A stretch of 64,000 bases of DNA from Undibacter mobilis. Lineage in GTDB: Bacteria; Pseudomonadota; Alphaproteobacteria; Rhizobiales; Xanthobacteraceae. The position numbers were made by a program, and so were the translations under genes. The notes under the pieces were generated by a model, which was not told the origin of the DNA, searched no databases, and saw only the letters and a program-made list of their open reading frames with translations. Below are positions 43,226 through 53,465 of the stretch, in pieces (position 1 is the first letter of the stretch; every line of letters starts with the position of its first letter). The stretch lies in the NCBI RefSeq assembly GCF_003367195.1, contig NZ_QRGO01000003.1, positions 310,001 to 374,000 on the forward strand, read 5' to 3'.

Positions 43226-44005
43226 TCACTTGCCTTCGTAGATCGGCTTGCGCTTCTCGATGAAGGCCGCCATGCCTTCCTTCTGATCCTGCGTCGCGAA
43301 CTGCAACTGGAAGGCCTTGCGCTCGAGCATCAACGCCGTCTCAAGCGGCGCGTTGACGCCGGCATTGACGATTTCCTTGATCTGCTGGACCGAGATCGGC
43401 GGCATTGCAGCAATCTCGCGGGCGATGTCGAGCGCACGCGCCAGCGCCTGCCCGGCCGGCGCGACGTCGGCCACAGCCCCCATCGCGAAAGCCTCTGCGG
43501 CCGAAAGAAAACGCCCTGTCATCAGCAGCATCAGCGCGCGCTGCTTGCCGACGAGCCGCACCAGTTTCTGCGTGCCGCCGCCGCCGGCGAGGATGCCAAG
43601 TTTCACCTCGGGCAGACCAAGCTTCGCCGTCTCGCCCGCGACGATGAAATCAGCACACAACGCCAATTCGAAACCGCCACCCAGCGCGAAGCCTTCGACA
43701 GCGGCGATCACCGGCTTCGGGCATTCCATGATCGGCCGGTAATATTGCTGAACATTGCGCGCCATCACCTCGATCGGGCCGGCCTTGGCCATCTCGGCAA
43801 TGTCGGCGCCGGCGGCGAAGGCCTTGTCGTCGCCGGTGATGACGATCACACGGGTCTTCGTATCAGCGCCGTAACGCAGCGTCTCTTCAGCAAGACGCTG
43901 ACGCAGCGGCAGGCTGAGCGCATTGCGCACCTGTGGGCGATTGAGACGCAGGACGACGATGTCGTCTGCCGGATGTTCAACTAGAAGCGGATCGGGATCG
44001 GCCAT
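43226..44005 (-). CDS. Enoyl-CoA hydratase (PaaF-like)
   Basis: 259 aa crotonase with both catalytic glutamates of true hydratases: AAVEGFALGGGFELALCADF and LGLPEVKLGILAGGGGTQKLVRLVG, plus AFAAGADIAEMA at the oxyanion hole and the C-terminal EGMAAFIEKRKPIYEGK. Closest in pattern to PaaF and short-chain hydratases. ATG 44005 has GAGGG seven bases upstream. First gene of a two-gene operon with the 3-hydroxyacyl-CoA dehydrogenase. Confidence 0.92.
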   Translation of the reverse strand: MADPDPLLVEHPADDIVVLRLNRPQVRNALSLPLRQRLAEETLRYGADTKTRVIVITGDDKAFAAGADIAEMAKAGPIEVMARNVQQYYRPIMECPKPVIAAVEGFALGGGFELALCADFIVAGETAKLGLPEVKLGILAGGGGTQKLVRLVGKQRALMLLMTGRFLSAAEAFAMGAVADVAPAGQALARALDIAREIAAMPPISVQQIKEIVNAGVNAPLETALMLERKAFQLQFATQDQKEGMAAFIEKRKPIYEGK

Positions 44006-44109
44006 GGCATCGCCCTCGGTCATCAAAGCGGCCTTGCCTAACATGGGCTTCCGCGGCCGCCAATCGCGACAGTCTGCTCCAGGGCTGAAGGATAATGCGA
44101 GGCTTGCCG

Positions 44110-44829
44110 CTACGAACGGTTTGCCGCCGTCGCTGCGGTTTCGATCAACTGACGGCATTCCTTGAGCTCGTCGAGCACATGGCGCAGCCGGTCCGACTGT
44201 TCAGCGGTCAGGCCCGCAGGCGCAGCGGCGGCGGGCTTTGCCGCAGGCCGCGGTGCCGGGGCAAATGTCTCGGGGGCTCCCCGTACAGCTCCGCCAAGGC
44301 GGTCGCCGGGTTCGACGCGCGGCATCGGCGCTTCGTGCAGCAGCGGCTCTGTGCGGTCGGCGCGCGTGTCGCGCTCGTTGAGGTCGCGGCCGATCAGCGA
44401 GCCGATACGGCCACGAAGACCGCGCGGCTCGTCGGAGGCGCCGGCCTCCTCCGCGTCGTCTTCAACTTCGTCTTCGTATTCTTCTTCGTCGGCGGCGAGC
44501 GTTTCTTCGGCGAGGTCTTCAGCGTCCTCGCTCTCGACCGCAACAGCCGGCGCGCCCTCCTGCCAGATCGACTGCACGAAATCGACGCCCTGCTCACGCA
44601 GGATGCGTTGCACACCGCGAATGGTGTAGCCCTCGCCGTAAAGCAGATGACGGATGCCGCGCAGGAGATCGATGTCGTCAGGCCGGTAATAGCGGCGTCC
44701 GCCGCCGCGCTTCATCGGCTTGATGTCGTTGAAGCGGCTTTCCCAGAAGCGCAGCACGTGTTGCGGCAGATCGAGCTCGTCGGCCACTTCACTGATGGTA
44801 CGGAATGCGCCCGGCGCCTTGTCGTCCAA
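44110..44829 (-). CDS. MerR-family transcriptional regulator (ihfA-linked)
   Basis: 239 aa. N-terminal MerR winged helix: [69 protein letters not shown] (about 9-78), then an acidic Glu/Asp-rich linker (about 100-125) and a Pro/Ala-rich tail; no metal-binding Cys. This MerR type next to ihfA recurs in Rhizobiales. Regulated genes unknown. Confidence 0.92.
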   Translation of the reverse strand: MDDKAPGAFRTISEVADELDLPQHVLRFWESRFNDIKPMKRGGGRRYYRPDDIDLLRGIRHLLYGEGYTIRGVQRILREQGVDFVQSIWQEGAPAVAVESEDAEDLAEETLAADEEEYEDEVEDDAEEAGASDEPRGLRGRIGSLIGRDLNERDTRADRTEPLLHEAPMPRVEPGDRLGGAVRGAPETFAPAPRPAAKPAAAAPAGLTAEQSDRLRHVLDELKECRQLIETAATAANRS

Positions 44830-44885
44830 AGCGGTTGACCTGCCTGATTGCGATGCCGGAATTTACAACAGACGAACGACGATTG

Positions 44886-45206
44886 TTATGCGTGTTCGGC
44901 TTCGTCGGCGACGTTATGCCCGTTAATCCGCTGCTTGAGGATCGCGGATGGCTTGAACACCATGACGCGGCGCGGCGAAATGGGAACTTCCTTGCCGGTT
45001 TTTGGATTGCGTCCGATGCGCTGGCCCTTCTTGCGCACCACAAAACTGCCAAAAGATGACAGTTTCACGGTCTCACCGCGCTCCAGGCAATCGGTGATTT
45101 CTTTCAGGACAAGCTCAACCAGTGACGCGGACTCAGTCCGCGACAAGCCGACCTTTTGGTAGACGGCTTCGCACAGGTCAGCTCTCGTTACGGTCTTACC
45201 AGTCAT
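44886..45206 (-). CDS. ihfA: Integration host factor alpha subunit
   Basis: 106 aa DNA-bending protein. [83 protein letters not shown] is the IHF-alpha pattern, with the intercalating Pro in GRNPKTG. Start ATG 45206 ([10 protein letters not shown]) is canonical. IHF assists sigma54 promoters such as that of glnII in this window. Confidence 0.97.
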   Translation of the reverse strand: MTGKTVTRADLCEAVYQKVGLSRTESASLVELVLKEITDCLERGETVKLSSFGSFVVRKKGQRIGRNPKTGKEVPISPRRVMVFKPSAILKQRINGHNVADEAEHA

Positions 45207-45337
45207 CGCCCCAGCCCAACCCAGAGACAACCTTTGGGGAAGATATCTCGCTGAATAATCAAAGATATTAGCTACAGCGTGAGCGGTCAACGGGCGATTT
45301 GAAGCCCGGGACCACTCCGAAAAGCCTTGCTTTCAAG

Positions 45338-46315
45338 CTACCAACGTAGCAGCGCCGAGCCCCAGGTGAAGCCGCCGCCCATCGCTTCAAGCAGGATCAG
45401 GTTGCCGCGTTTGATCCTGCGGTCGGCGATTGCATCAGCCAGCGCCAGCGGGATCGAAGCCGCCGACGTATTGCCATGGCGATCGACCGTCAGCACAACT
45501 TTTTCGGGAGATATGCCAAGTTTATGCGCCGAACCGTCGATAATCCGCTTGTTCGCCTGATGCGGCACGAACCAGTCGATGTCGGCGGCGGTGGTGCCGG
45601 TGGCGGCAAAGGCATCCTCGATCACGTCGGTGATCATGGCCACCGCGTGCTTGAAGACCTCGCGGCCCTCCATGCGCAGATGGCCAACGGTCTGGGTCGA
45701 GGACGGGCCGCCGTCGACATAAAGCTTGGAGCGGTGTTTGCCGTCCGACCGCAGATGGGCGGTCAGGAGGCCGCGGTCGGCATTGGTACCAGGCTGGTCC
45801 TGGAGTTCCATGACCACGGCGCCGGCGCCGTCGCCGAACAGAACGCAGGTGGTGCGGTCGGTCCAGTCGAGGATGCGCGAGAAGGTCTCGGCGCCGATCA
45901 CCAGCGCCCGCTTGTGAGCCCCGGCCTTGAGCATGCTGTCGGCCACCGAAAGGGCAAAAACGAAGCCCGAACAAACCGCCTGCAGGTCGAATGCCACGCC
46001 CTGCGAAATGCCGAGATTGTTCTGCACCGTCACCGCGGTCGCCGGGAAGGTCTGGTCCGGGGTGGCGGTCGCCAGAATGATAAGGTCGATGGTATCGGCC
46101 TCGACATGGGCATGCGCCAGCGCCGAGCGCGCCGCGTGCGTGGCAAGGTCTGAAGTCAGCTCGCCGGGCGCGGCGATGTGACGTTCGCGAATACCGGTGC
46201 GCTGAACGATCCACTCGTCGGTCGTATCGACGGACTTGGCCAGTTCGTCGTTCGAGAGAATGCGGGCGGGCAGATAGCTGCCGCAGCCGAGGATAACGGA
46301 ACGCTTCACTGTCAC
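45338..46315 (-). CDS. fabH: Beta-ketoacyl-ACP synthase III
   Basis: 325 aa, starts fatty-acid synthesis by condensing acetyl-CoA with malonyl-ACP. Catalytic triad segments: [15 protein letters not shown] (Cys), [12 protein letters not shown] (His) and [15 protein letters not shown] (Asn). Full family length. The start overlaps the plsX stop by four bases (ATGA). Confidence 0.97.
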   Translation of the reverse strand: MTVKRSVILGCGSYLPARILSNDELAKSVDTTDEWIVQRTGIRERHIAAPGELTSDLATHAARSALAHAHVEADTIDLIILATATPDQTFPATAVTVQNNLGISQGVAFDLQAVCSGFVFALSVADSMLKAGAHKRALVIGAETFSRILDWTDRTTCVLFGDGAGAVVMELQDQPGTNADRGLLTAHLRSDGKHRSKLYVDGGPSSTQTVGHLRMEGREVFKHAVAMITDVIEDAFAATGTTAADIDWFVPHQANKRIIDGSAHKLGISPEKVVLTVDRHGNTSAASIPLALADAIADRRIKRGNLILLEAMGGGFTWGSALLRW

Positions 46316-47400
46316 GAGGCCGCCCCGTTCGCCGTCGGTTCCGTCACCGCCTCCTTGGCGGCCTGTGCCGCCGAGCGGGCCTCAAGATCGCGGGCCAGAT
46401 CCTGCCCGATCTTGGCGAGCAGTTCGTAACGGATCATGTCGTACCCCATGTCGATAGCCGCGGCGTAGCCTTCGGCGTCAGCGCCGCCGTGGCTCTTGAT
46501 GACAACGCCGTTGAGGCCCAGAAAGACGCCGCCATTGGCCTTCCGCGGGTCCATTTTTTCACGCAGCAGCTGAAAAGCCGGCTTGGCCAGCAGATAGCCG
46601 AGACGCGCTCGCCAGGTCCGGCTCATCGCCGAGCGCAGATATTGCGCAAACTGCTTGGCGGTGCCTTCGGCAGCCTTAAGCGCGATATTGCCGGCGAAGC
46701 CTTCGGTCACCACCACGTCCACCGTGCCTTTGCCGATGTCGTCGCCCTCGACGAAGCCCTGATAATCGAAATGCGGGAAGTCGCCTTCGCGGAGCAGGCG
46801 GCCGGCTTCGCGCACCTGTTCGAGGCCCTTGACCTCTTCGACCCCGATATTGAGCAGGCCCACGGTCGGCCGTTCGATGTCGAACAGGACGCGCGCCATG
46901 GCGCTGCCCATCACGGCGAGGTTGATGAGATGATGTTCGTCGGCGCCGATCGAGGCACCGACATCAAGCACCACGGAGTCGCCCTTCAGCGTCGGCCACA
47001 GGCCGGCAATGGCGGGGCGCTCGATGCCCTTCATCATTTTCAGGTTGAACCACGACATCGCCATCAGCGCGCCGGTATTGCCGGCGGACACGGCGACGTC
47101 GGCCGCATCTTGTTTCACCGCATCGATGGCCAGCCACATCGACGACTTGCCGCGACCGTAGCGCAACGCCTGGCTCGGCTTGTCGTCCATGCGGATCGAC
47201 ACGTCGGTATGGGTGAAGATCGCCTTCTCTTTCAGCTTGGGCAGACCGTCGAGCAACGGCGCCACGACCGCCTGATCGCCGAACAGCAGGAATTCAATGT
47301 CTGGATGACGCTCCAGCGCGATGGCCGCGCCCGGCAGCACCACCGATGGCCCGTGGTCACCGCCCATGGCGTCTATCGCAATGCGAATCTTATCGGGCAT
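46312..47400 (-). CDS. plsX: Phosphate acyltransferase PlsX
   Basis: 362 aa, converts acyl-ACP and phosphate to acyl-phosphate for phospholipid synthesis. [20 protein letters not shown] at the N-terminus, [59 protein letters not shown] and [20 protein letters not shown] are PlsX signatures. Peripheral membrane enzyme. Operon with fabH. Confidence 0.97.
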   Translation of the reverse strand: MPDKIRIAIDAMGGDHGPSVVLPGAAIALERHPDIEFLLFGDQAVVAPLLDGLPKLKEKAIFTHTDVSIRMDDKPSQALRYGRGKSSMWLAIDAVKQDAADVAVSAGNTGALMAMSWFNLKMMKGIERPAIAGLWPTLKGDSVVLDVGASIGADEHHLINLAVMGSAMARVLFDIERPTVGLLNIGVEEVKGLEQVREAGRLLREGDFPHFDYQGFVEGDDIGKGTVDVVVTEGFAGNIALKAAEGTAKQFAQYLRSAMSRTWRARLGYLLAKPAFQLLREKMDPRKANGGVFLGLNGVVIKSHGGADAEGYAAAIDMGYDMIRYELLAKIGQDLARDLEARSAAQAAKEAVTEPTANGAAS

Positions 47401-47595
47401 GGAACGGCTCGAGGGGCGGCCCGGGCGGCCTGGACGGGATGGTGGTCGGGGGCATGATCATGTCGGTCAAGACGGCTCCCCAGCAGTCGGGATCATGCGC
47501 CCGCCATAATGGCGTTGAGCGCACCACCCGGTAAAGCTCCGGACTCGGGCGCTCGGCCGGCAACATAGCGGGTGCGCCGACTGTGACAAGCCGTT

Positions 47596-48189
47596 TCAGT
47601 TGTTGCGTTTTCCCGGCTCCTTCTGCAGGGCTGCCAAGGCGGCGAAAGGCTTGTTGCCGGTTTCCTCCACCGCCGGCGGGGCAAATTCGGCCCCTTCCTT
47701 GCGCGGATAGGGGTCGATGGCAAGAACGAGGAACTCGGCGGCGATCGCGCCGAGATCAATCGAATTGCCGAGAAGCGGCTCGGGGGTCTCCTCGCCGGCC
47801 TTGTGCGGCCGCTCGGACGCGCCCTCGTCAGCCAGCACGGCGCCGGCGGGCGGCGGGGCGAAGGTCAGGTCGATCGCTTCGTCGATATCGGTTTCCATCG
47901 GCTCGAGCGACACCACGCAGGTCTGGCCGACCCGCGCGCGAACGCGGCCCGTGACCTCGACCTTGCCGCCGCGCCGCGTCAGATCGAAGGTGGCGCCGAG
48001 TCCGGCAACGTTGCGGAGCGAGGCCAGCCGCGCAATGGCGTCGCAGACCGCCTCCGACGCCTCAATGGCGCGGTGCAGGCCGGTCTCCGGAATCTGGTCG
48101 AGGGTGACCGGCACACTCCACGGCACCACCTCGGTAATACCGGCAACCGCCTGTTGGGACCCGCGCGGCGGGCCGCTCTTCTTGCTCAT
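47596..48189 (-). CDS. DUF177 (YceD-like) protein
   Basis: 197 aa. The DUF177 pattern is seen in VGQTCVVSLEPMETDIDEAIDLTFAPPP (about 90-117) and the acidic end GAIAAEFLVLAIDPYPRKEGAEF. In other bacteria DUF177/YceD proteins act in 23S rRNA accumulation and sit by rpmF-plsX-fabH; here rpmF is absent and 195 non-coding bases separate it from plsX. Confidence 0.88.
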   Translation of the reverse strand: MSKKSGPPRGSQQAVAGITEVVPWSVPVTLDQIPETGLHRAIEASEAVCDAIARLASLRNVAGLGATFDLTRRGGKVEVTGRVRARVGQTCVVSLEPMETDIDEAIDLTFAPPPAGAVLADEGASERPHKAGEETPEPLLGNSIDLGAIAAEFLVLAIDPYPRKEGAEFAPPAVEETGNKPFAALAALQKEPGKRNN

Positions 48190-48225
48190 GACCAGAACTC
48201 TTATCAGATTTTTCGCCGGGCAGCG

Positions 48226-48771
48226 TCAGGCGGCAGGTGCCGGCACACGCGCCGGATCGGGAAACTGGACCGCGCCGGCGGCGATGGCGGTGACGTCCTG
48301 CGTCTTCAGCGCGGCGGCGGCGGCCGTCACATAGTCGGCGAGCCGGGGCGCGGCATCATAGGCCGACGGCGCTCCCCCGTAGATATTCCGCGTCAGCGCC
48401 GTCACCAGGGCCCGGCGGTCGTCCAGAGCGTCCAGATAAGACCGGGAGCGGCCGTAGAAGGCCTCGCCCATGCGCTTCATTTCCTTGGGTACCTTCAGGT
48501 CGCTGATGCCCATTTCCCGCAGGTTATCGTCCATATCCCGGCAAAAATGGTCGAAAACCGCCTGCCCGGCCGCCTCGAGCTGGCCGTTGACCGTCAGGCG
48601 CTCGAGAACGAGGGCCAGATGCAGCACGATCAGGTCGAAACGGCCGTTAACCGTATCGGCGACCGCGTAGTCACGGTAGAACACCGGCAATCGCGCCTGT
48701 GCCACGATCATGCCATACAGGGCCGAAATGGTGTCGCGCTGAGGCTTGCGGCGGAACAGGGAAAAGATCAT
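48226..48771 (-). CDS. Ubiquinol-cytochrome c chaperone-family protein (CBP3-like)
   Basis: 181 aa. YGMIVAQARLPVFYRDYAVADTVNGRFDLIVLHLALVLERL and GQAVFDHFCRDMDDNLREMGISDLKVPKEMKRMGEAFYGRSRSYLDAL are the CBP3/UQCC1 domain, implicated in cytochrome bc1 assembly in mitochondria and Alphaproteobacteria. ATG 48771 (IFSLFRRKPQ) follows GGGAAAAG-like sequence. Same strand as DUF177, 36 bases upstream of it. Confidence 0.9.
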   Translation of the reverse strand: MIFSLFRRKPQRDTISALYGMIVAQARLPVFYRDYAVADTVNGRFDLIVLHLALVLERLTVNGQLEAAGQAVFDHFCRDMDDNLREMGISDLKVPKEMKRMGEAFYGRSRSYLDALDDRRALVTALTRNIYGGAPSAYDAAPRLADYVTAAAAALKTQDVTAIAAGAVQFPDPARVPAPAA

Positions 48772-48935
48772 GAGCCCGGGTGCCTGAGGGCGGCCATTCA
48801 AAGCCGCGGAACAGCCGCCGGTTTAGTGGACGTATCGCCGGATGCAAGAGCCTAGATTGTGAGCCGCTATTTGTTGAGGCTCAGACGACGCGGCCAGCGC
48901 CGCGGGCTGCGATGGATTTTAAGGACGACGATTTG

Positions 48936-49418
48936 ATGAGCAACGCCCGACCGACCCGCCTGCCCGATCGCCGCCAAGGACGCGTCCTTGCGCGCGTGCT
49001 CGCCCTCGGTCTGACATTGGCCGCGCCGGCTTTGCTTGGCGGCTGCGGCAGCTTCGGCGAGACCTTGCAACGCGGCTACGTGCTGCCCGAAGGCGCGCTC
49101 GAACAGATTCCGATCGGCGCGACACAGGAGCAGGTGCTGATCGTGCTCGGCACGCCATCGACGGTCGCCACCGTCAGCGGCGACGTGTTCTACTACATCT
49201 CCCAGAAGGCCGAGCGCAGCGCCGCCTTCCAGCCGCACGAAGTCACCGACCAGCGCGTCGTTGCCGTCTATTTCGACAAGGACCGCAAGGTCACGCGCCT
49301 CGCCAACTATGGCATCAAGGACGGCAAGATCTTCGACTTCGTCTCGCAGACCACCGAAACCGGCGGCAACCAGCTCAACTACCTGCGCGGTGTGTTCAAC
49401 GCCTTCAAGATGTTCTGA
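48936..49418 (+). CDS. bamE: Outer membrane assembly lipoprotein BamE
   Basis: 160 aa lipoprotein of the BAM complex. Lipobox LLGGC places the lipidated Cys near residue 37, followed by GSFGETLQRGYVLPEGALEQIPIGATQEQVLIVLGTPSTVATVSGDVFYYISQK, the SmpA/OmlA domain. ATG 48936 is chosen because AAGGA lies upstream; ATG 48912 would add eight residues and hide that site. Divergent from the CBP3-like gene, a common Rhizobiales arrangement. Confidence 0.92.
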   Translation: MSNARPTRLPDRRQGRVLARVLALGLTLAAPALLGGCGSFGETLQRGYVLPEGALEQIPIGATQEQVLIVLGTPSTVATVSGDVFYYISQKAERSAAFQPHEVTDQRVVAVYFDKDRKVTRLANYGIKDGKIFDFVSQTTETGGNQLNYLRGVFNAFKMF

Positions 49419-49453
49419 GACGAGCTTCAGGTTCAAGCGAAACATCGACAGCA

Positions 49454-49482
49454 AAAAGGCCCGCGCAAAACGCGGGCCTTTT
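49454..49482. terminator. Bidirectional intrinsic terminator between bamE and hppA
   Basis: AAAAGGCCCGCG, CAAAA, CGCGGGCCTTTT: twelve perfect pairs with A and T tracts on both sides, so it can terminate both bamE (plus) and hppA (minus). Confidence 0.92.
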
Positions 49483-49530
49483 CGTTTCGTCGTAAGGAAG
49501 TGGCCGGAGTTGAGCCCCCGGCCCTCGCCT

Positions 49531-51663
49531 TTAGTGCGCCAGGATCGCCAGCAGCAGCAGAGCCACGATGTTGGTGATCTTGATCGCCGGGTTCACGGCG
49601 GGGCCCGCCGTGTCCTTGTAGGGATCGCCGACGGTGTCGCCGGTCACGGACGCCTTGTGAGCCTCCGAACCCTTCAGATGCTTGACGCCGTCCTTGTCGA
49701 TGAAGCCGTCTTCAAACGACTTCTTGGCGTTGTCCCAGGCGCCGCCGCCCGAGGTCATCGAGATGGCGACGAACAGGCCGTTGACGATCACGCCGAGCAG
49801 CGAGGCACCCAAAGCCGCGAAGGCGTTGGCCTTCGAGCCCGAGATCCACAGCACGCCGAAATAGACGACGATCGGCGCCAGCACCGGCAGGAGCGACGGG
49901 ATGATCATCTCCTTGATGGCGGCGCGGGTGAGCATGTCCACCGCACGGCCGTAGTCCGGACGCTGCGTGCCCTGCATGATGCCGGGCATTTCCTTGAACT
50001 GACGACGGACTTCTTCCACGACCGAACCGGCCGCACGGCCGACCGCAGTCATGGCGATGCCGCCGAACAGGTACGGGATCAGGCCGCCGAAGATCAGGCC
50101 GGCAACCACGTAGGGATTCGACAGGTCGAACGAGACCGTGCCGATGTCCTTGAAGTACGCGGCGCCCGACTTGGTGAAGGCGGCGATGTCGTTGGTGTAG
50201 GCGGCGAACAGCACCAGCGCGCCGAGGCCGGCCGAACCGATGGCATAGCCCTTGGTGACGGCCTTGGTGGTGTTGCCGACCGCGTCGAGCGCGTCGGTGT
50301 TGTGACGCACTTCCTTCGGCAGACCCGCCATTTCGGCAATGCCGCCGGCATTGTCGGTGACCGGGCCGAAGGCATCGAGCGCGACGATGATGCCGGCAAG
50401 GCCGAGCATCGTGGTCACCGCGATCGCCGTGCCGAACAGGCCGGCGAGCTGGTAGGTCACGATGATGCCGCCGACGATGACGATGGCGGGCAGCGCGGTC
50501 GATTCAAGCGAGACCGCGAGGCCCTGAATGACGTTGGTGCCGTGACCGGTGACCGACGCCTGGGCGATCGAGACGACCGGGCGCTTGCCCGTGCCGGTGT
50601 AGTACTCGGTGATCCAGACGATCAGGCCAGTGATGACGAGACCGAGAACGCCGCAGATGAACAGGTTCTTGCCGGTGATCGCGAGACCCGCGACGGTGCC
50701 GATCTGGCCCCAGCCGATGGTGTACTGTGTCGCGATGGCGAGACCGCCGATCGAGAGCACGCCGCCGGCGATGAGCCCCTTGTACAGCGCACCCATGATC
50801 GAGCCGTTCGCGCCGAGCTTGACGAAGAACGTGCCGATGATCGAGGTCACGATGCAGGCGCCGCAGATCGCGAGCGGATACAGCATCGCCGAGCCGAGGA
50901 TCGGCTGACCGGCGAAGAAGATCGCGGCCAGAACCATGGTGGCGACAACCGTCACCGCATAGGTCTCGAACAGGTCGGCCGCCATGCCAGCGCAGTCGCC
51001 GACATTGTCACCGACGTTGTCGGCGATGGTGGCCGGGTTGCGCGGATCATCTTCCGGGATACCGGCTTCGACCTTGCCGACCAGGTCGGCGCCGACGTCG
51101 GCGCCCTTCGTGAAGATGCCGCCGCCGAGACGGGCGAAGATCGAGATCAGCGAGGCGCCGAAGGACAGCGCGACCAGCGCGTCGATGACGACGCGGTTAT
51201 CCGGGGCGAGCCCCTTCGGTCCGATCAGGAACCAGTAGTAGACGGCAACGCCGAGCAGCGCGAGGCCGGCCACCAGCATGCCGGTCACTGCACCGGCCTT
51301 GAACGAGATGTCGAGACCGTCGGACAGCGACTTGGTCGCGGCCTGCGCGGTGCGGACGTTGGCGCGCACCGACACGTTCATGCCGATGAAGCCCGCGGCA
51401 CCCGACAGCACGGCGCCGATCAGGAAGCCGATGGCGACCCAGCTGCCAAGCAGCAGCCAAAGGCCGATGAAAACGACGACGCCGACGATGGCGATCGCGG
51501 TGTATTGACGCTTGAGATAAGCCTGCGCGCCCTCAGCGATCGCAGCTGCAATCTCCTGCATCCGCGCATTGCCGGCGTCGGCGGACATCACGGACTTGAT
51601 CGCCCAGATGCCGTAGACGATGGAGAGCGCACCGCAGGCGATAATGGCCCAAAGAGCAGTCAT
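49531..51663 (-). CDS. hppA: Membrane-bound proton-translocating pyrophosphatase
   Basis: 710 aa, about 16 helices; couples pyrophosphate hydrolysis to proton export across the inner membrane. Signature PPi-site segments: [47 protein letters not shown] and the C-terminal [28 protein letters not shown] carries Lys where K+-dependent enzymes have Ala, so this is the K+-independent H+-pumping type. The nearest upstream structure is terminator 51785-51807 and element B. Confidence 0.97.
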   Translation of the reverse strand: MTALWAIIACGALSIVYGIWAIKSVMSADAGNARMQEIAAAIAEGAQAYLKRQYTAIAIVGVVVFIGLWLLLGSWVAIGFLIGAVLSGAAGFIGMNVSVRANVRTAQAATKSLSDGLDISFKAGAVTGMLVAGLALLGVAVYYWFLIGPKGLAPDNRVVIDALVALSFGASLISIFARLGGGIFTKGADVGADLVGKVEAGIPEDDPRNPATIADNVGDNVGDCAGMAADLFETYAVTVVATMVLAAIFFAGQPILGSAMLYPLAICGACIVTSIIGTFFVKLGANGSIMGALYKGLIAGGVLSIGGLAIATQYTIGWGQIGTVAGLAITGKNLFICGVLGLVITGLIVWITEYYTGTGKRPVVSIAQASVTGHGTNVIQGLAVSLESTALPAIVIVGGIIVTYQLAGLFGTAIAVTTMLGLAGIIVALDAFGPVTDNAGGIAEMAGLPKEVRHNTDALDAVGNTTKAVTKGYAIGSAGLGALVLFAAYTNDIAAFTKSGAAYFKDIGTVSFDLSNPYVVAGLIFGGLIPYLFGGIAMTAVGRAAGSVVEEVRRQFKEMPGIMQGTQRPDYGRAVDMLTRAAIKEMIIPSLLPVLAPIVVYFGVLWISGSKANAFAALGASLLGVIVNGLFVAISMTSGGGAWDNAKKSFEDGFIDKDGVKHLKGSEAHKASVTGDTVGDPYKDTAGPAVNPAIKITNIVALLLLAILAH

Positions 51664-51784
51664 GAATCATCCTCGAATAGATTTAGGCGGGCGGGAACGT
51701 ACGCTCCCGCCGGTGCCAGGAGCGTCGAGGATGGCCGCTTGTTGAGGGCGCTTCACCCCGACCGGAAAGCGCGCGGACCATGCC

Positions 51785-51807
51785 AAAAACGTTGCCACAA
51801 GGCAACG
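51785..51807 (-). terminator. Intrinsic terminator downstream of element B, upstream of hppA
   Basis: On the minus strand CGTTGCC, TTGT, GGCAACG, TTTTT: seven perfect pairs and a T-run. No protein gene ends here, so it terminates (or attenuates) the RNA from the element B promoter at 52281-52309. The hppA start is 122 bases farther on. Confidence 0.82.
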
Positions 51808-51939
51808 CCCCAACGGGGCTGATTTTACAGGAAATCTGGCGAAGGCCGGGGTGGCCGGGGCGGTCAATCGAAGACTCAAGGCGCGCGTCATCGCCCCTGC
51901 TCTTGAAGGCCCGGGGTGGGCCGCCTTCCCCTTCTCTCA

Positions 51940-52273
51940 CCTCCGGACAAGCCGGAGGGATGGAGCGCCGCGAGGCGCCCTTCTTGGATCGCACCTTGTG
52001 AGTGCGAGGCTCTCCTTGCGATCGGAGAACCCTGCGCCCCACGGCGCTCCATCGCGGTGTCGTTACGACGCCGGGCCGCGCTTCCGGCGGCTGATCTGCC
52101 TTTCGGCAGGTAGCGCGCACCGTCAGCGAGCTCCTCGCGGGAGGTCTTAGTGCCTCCGGGCGGAGCCCCGGCGCCGCCCGAGCGCCTGGGGTGCGTATTC
52201 CCCAGGCCCGCGGGCACCGCGCCCTGCTCCGTCAACAAGACGCCTCTAGATGACGCCCCCGGCTGAGCAGGAC
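51940..52273 (-). ncRNA. Structured RNA element, copy B
   Basis: About 334 nt, minus strand, same architecture as copy A. P1: GTCCTGCTC (52273-52265) with GAGCAGGGC (52229-52221). P2: CTGGGG (52205-52200) with CCCCAG (52191-52186). Core near-identical to copy A, including the CTGCC-GAAA-GGCAG hairpin. P4: ATGGAGCGCCG (52052-52042) with CGGCGCTCCAT (51970-51960), 11 perfect pairs, enclosing two hairpins, one with loop TCACAAG. P7: CCTCCGG (51958-51952) with CCGGAGG (51946-51940). Each helix differs from copy A yet stays paired. With its own promoter and the terminator at 51785, the transcript would be about 490 nt without a credible ORF. Confidence 0.74.
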
Positions 52274-52280
52274 GGGAATG

Positions 52281-52309
52281 TATATAGTCCTATGTAGGAA
52301 TTATGTCGA
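52281..52309 (-). promoter_or_regulatory. Sigma70-like promoter of structured element copy B
   Basis: On the minus strand TCGACA (52309-52304), 17 bases, TATATA (52286-52281). Spacer shares TTCCTA.AT with the copy A promoter in the same position. Start near 52274, one base before helix P1. Confidence 0.6.
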
Positions 52310-52331
52310 GCGCTGAAGAGGCGGTAGCTAT

Positions 52332-52910
52332 TCACTTGGTTCGCGCCAGTACCTGGCCTGAGAGTTTGGCCAGGAAGAAGACCATCAAATAAGGCGCCAA
52401 GCCGCCAGCCAAAAGCAAAATCCATTGCCGTACGTAAAAAAAGCCAAATGAATCGACATAAAAATTATAAAACGGCCTTGGATCTGATTTCGGGGCATCC
52501 AAAAACGCCGCGTAAACGCCGCCAATCAAACAAAGCACGATAGCGCCTAAATCCGAAATGCGCAGCGGCGCCACGGCGAAATAGCCCTTAAAGACGGCGG
52601 TCGCGGCGTAAATAACAAACACAATATATGTGATGAGCATAACGGACACAAATGCAAGATAATTGTCCGCGGATTGAATGCCGGCGACGCGTCCAACTTC
52701 CCAATACTGAGCCTCAAATACAGGCCAAACGTAGCCGACACTGCTCATAGTATTCCGTATAAATCCGCTCGGGAATAAAACGACTTTTCCAATCGTAATC
52801 AGAACGAACAACAGCGGAACAATAGTCGTCACAAGAACATAGCGTTCGAAGTAAGAACCAGCGAGCTTGCCCATAGTGATCTGCGTCGAATCGGCTGTTT
52901 CGACATCCAT
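52332..52910 (-). CDS. Hypothetical four-helix membrane protein, low GC
   Basis: 192 aa with four hydrophobic helices (about 26-50, 88-112, 119-137, 160-186) and few charges between. No family recognised. Its base composition is visibly lower in GC than every neighbour and codon use is less biased, a sign of recent acquisition. ATG 52910 is used, with an in-frame ATG at 52874 as alternative. Adjacent to structured element B, which points away from it. Confidence 0.68.
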   Translation of the reverse strand: MDVETADSTQITMGKLAGSYFERYVLVTTIVPLLFVLITIGKVVLFPSGFIRNTMSSVGYVWPVFEAQYWEVGRVAGIQSADNYLAFVSVMLITYIVFVIYAATAVFKGYFAVAPLRISDLGAIVLCLIGGVYAAFLDAPKSDPRPFYNFYVDSFGFFYVRQWILLLAGGLAPYLMVFFLAKLSGQVLARTK

Positions 52911-52960
52911 CCCATCCCCCTTGGCTGCGGCATCGGCGCGCCACCGCGATAACGCACTAT

Positions 52961-53446
52961 CTACAACACCTTGCGCATGAACAACGTGCCTTCAATCGGC
53001 GTGTCGTAATAGGCTTCCATCGGCACAAAGCCGAAGCGGTGGTAGAGCGCGATCGCCTCCGTCATCGACGGCAGCGTATCGAGCCGCATTTCGCGATAGC
53101 CGATACGCCGCGCCTCATCGAACAAAGTCTCGACCAGCCTCTTGCCGAGCCCAAGCCCCCGGCCCTCCGCCGTCACGTAGAGCCGCTTCATCTCGCAGGT
53201 GCCGTCGGGTTCGATCGGCCGCAACGCGGCGCAGGCAATCGCCCGGCCCGCACCATTGCGCGCAATCAGCAGCACGCCCTTGGGCGGCGCGTATTTGCCC
53301 GGCATTGCCGCCATCTCGGCCTCGAAGCCCTGATAGGCAAGATCAATGGGCAGCGACTCCGCATAGGCACGAAACAGACGGATGGCGTCGGCAAGATCGG
53401 CCGCGTTTTGAACGTGGTGAATGGCGAAGGATGGCGCATTGGTCAT
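52961..53446 (-). CDS. GNAT-family N-acetyltransferase
   Basis: 161 aa: AIACAALRPIEPDGTCEMKRLYVTAEGRGLGLGKRLVETLFDEARRIGYREMRLDTLPSMTEAIALYHRFGFVP includes the acetyl-CoA loop GRGLGLGKRL and the terminal YxxFGF of GNAT enzymes. Substrate unknown. Confidence 0.92.
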   Translation of the reverse strand: MTNAPSFAIHHVQNAADLADAIRLFRAYAESLPIDLAYQGFEAEMAAMPGKYAPPKGVLLIARNGAGRAIACAALRPIEPDGTCEMKRLYVTAEGRGLGLGKRLVETLFDEARRIGYREMRLDTLPSMTEAIALYHRFGFVPMEAYYDTPIEGTLFMRKVL

Positions 53447-53465
53447 GACACGCCGAGTATATCAG

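Noticed and set aside
49261..51822. 853-codon plus-strand frame opposite hppA
   Set aside because: It is antisense to a fully conserved pyrophosphatase, with Asp/Gly/Arg-rich composition typical of a GC-rich shadow frame.
51683..52238. Minus-strand frames of 145 and 116 codons over element B
   Set aside because: Same reasoning as copy A; two phases are open at once, as expected in GC-rich non-coding DNA.
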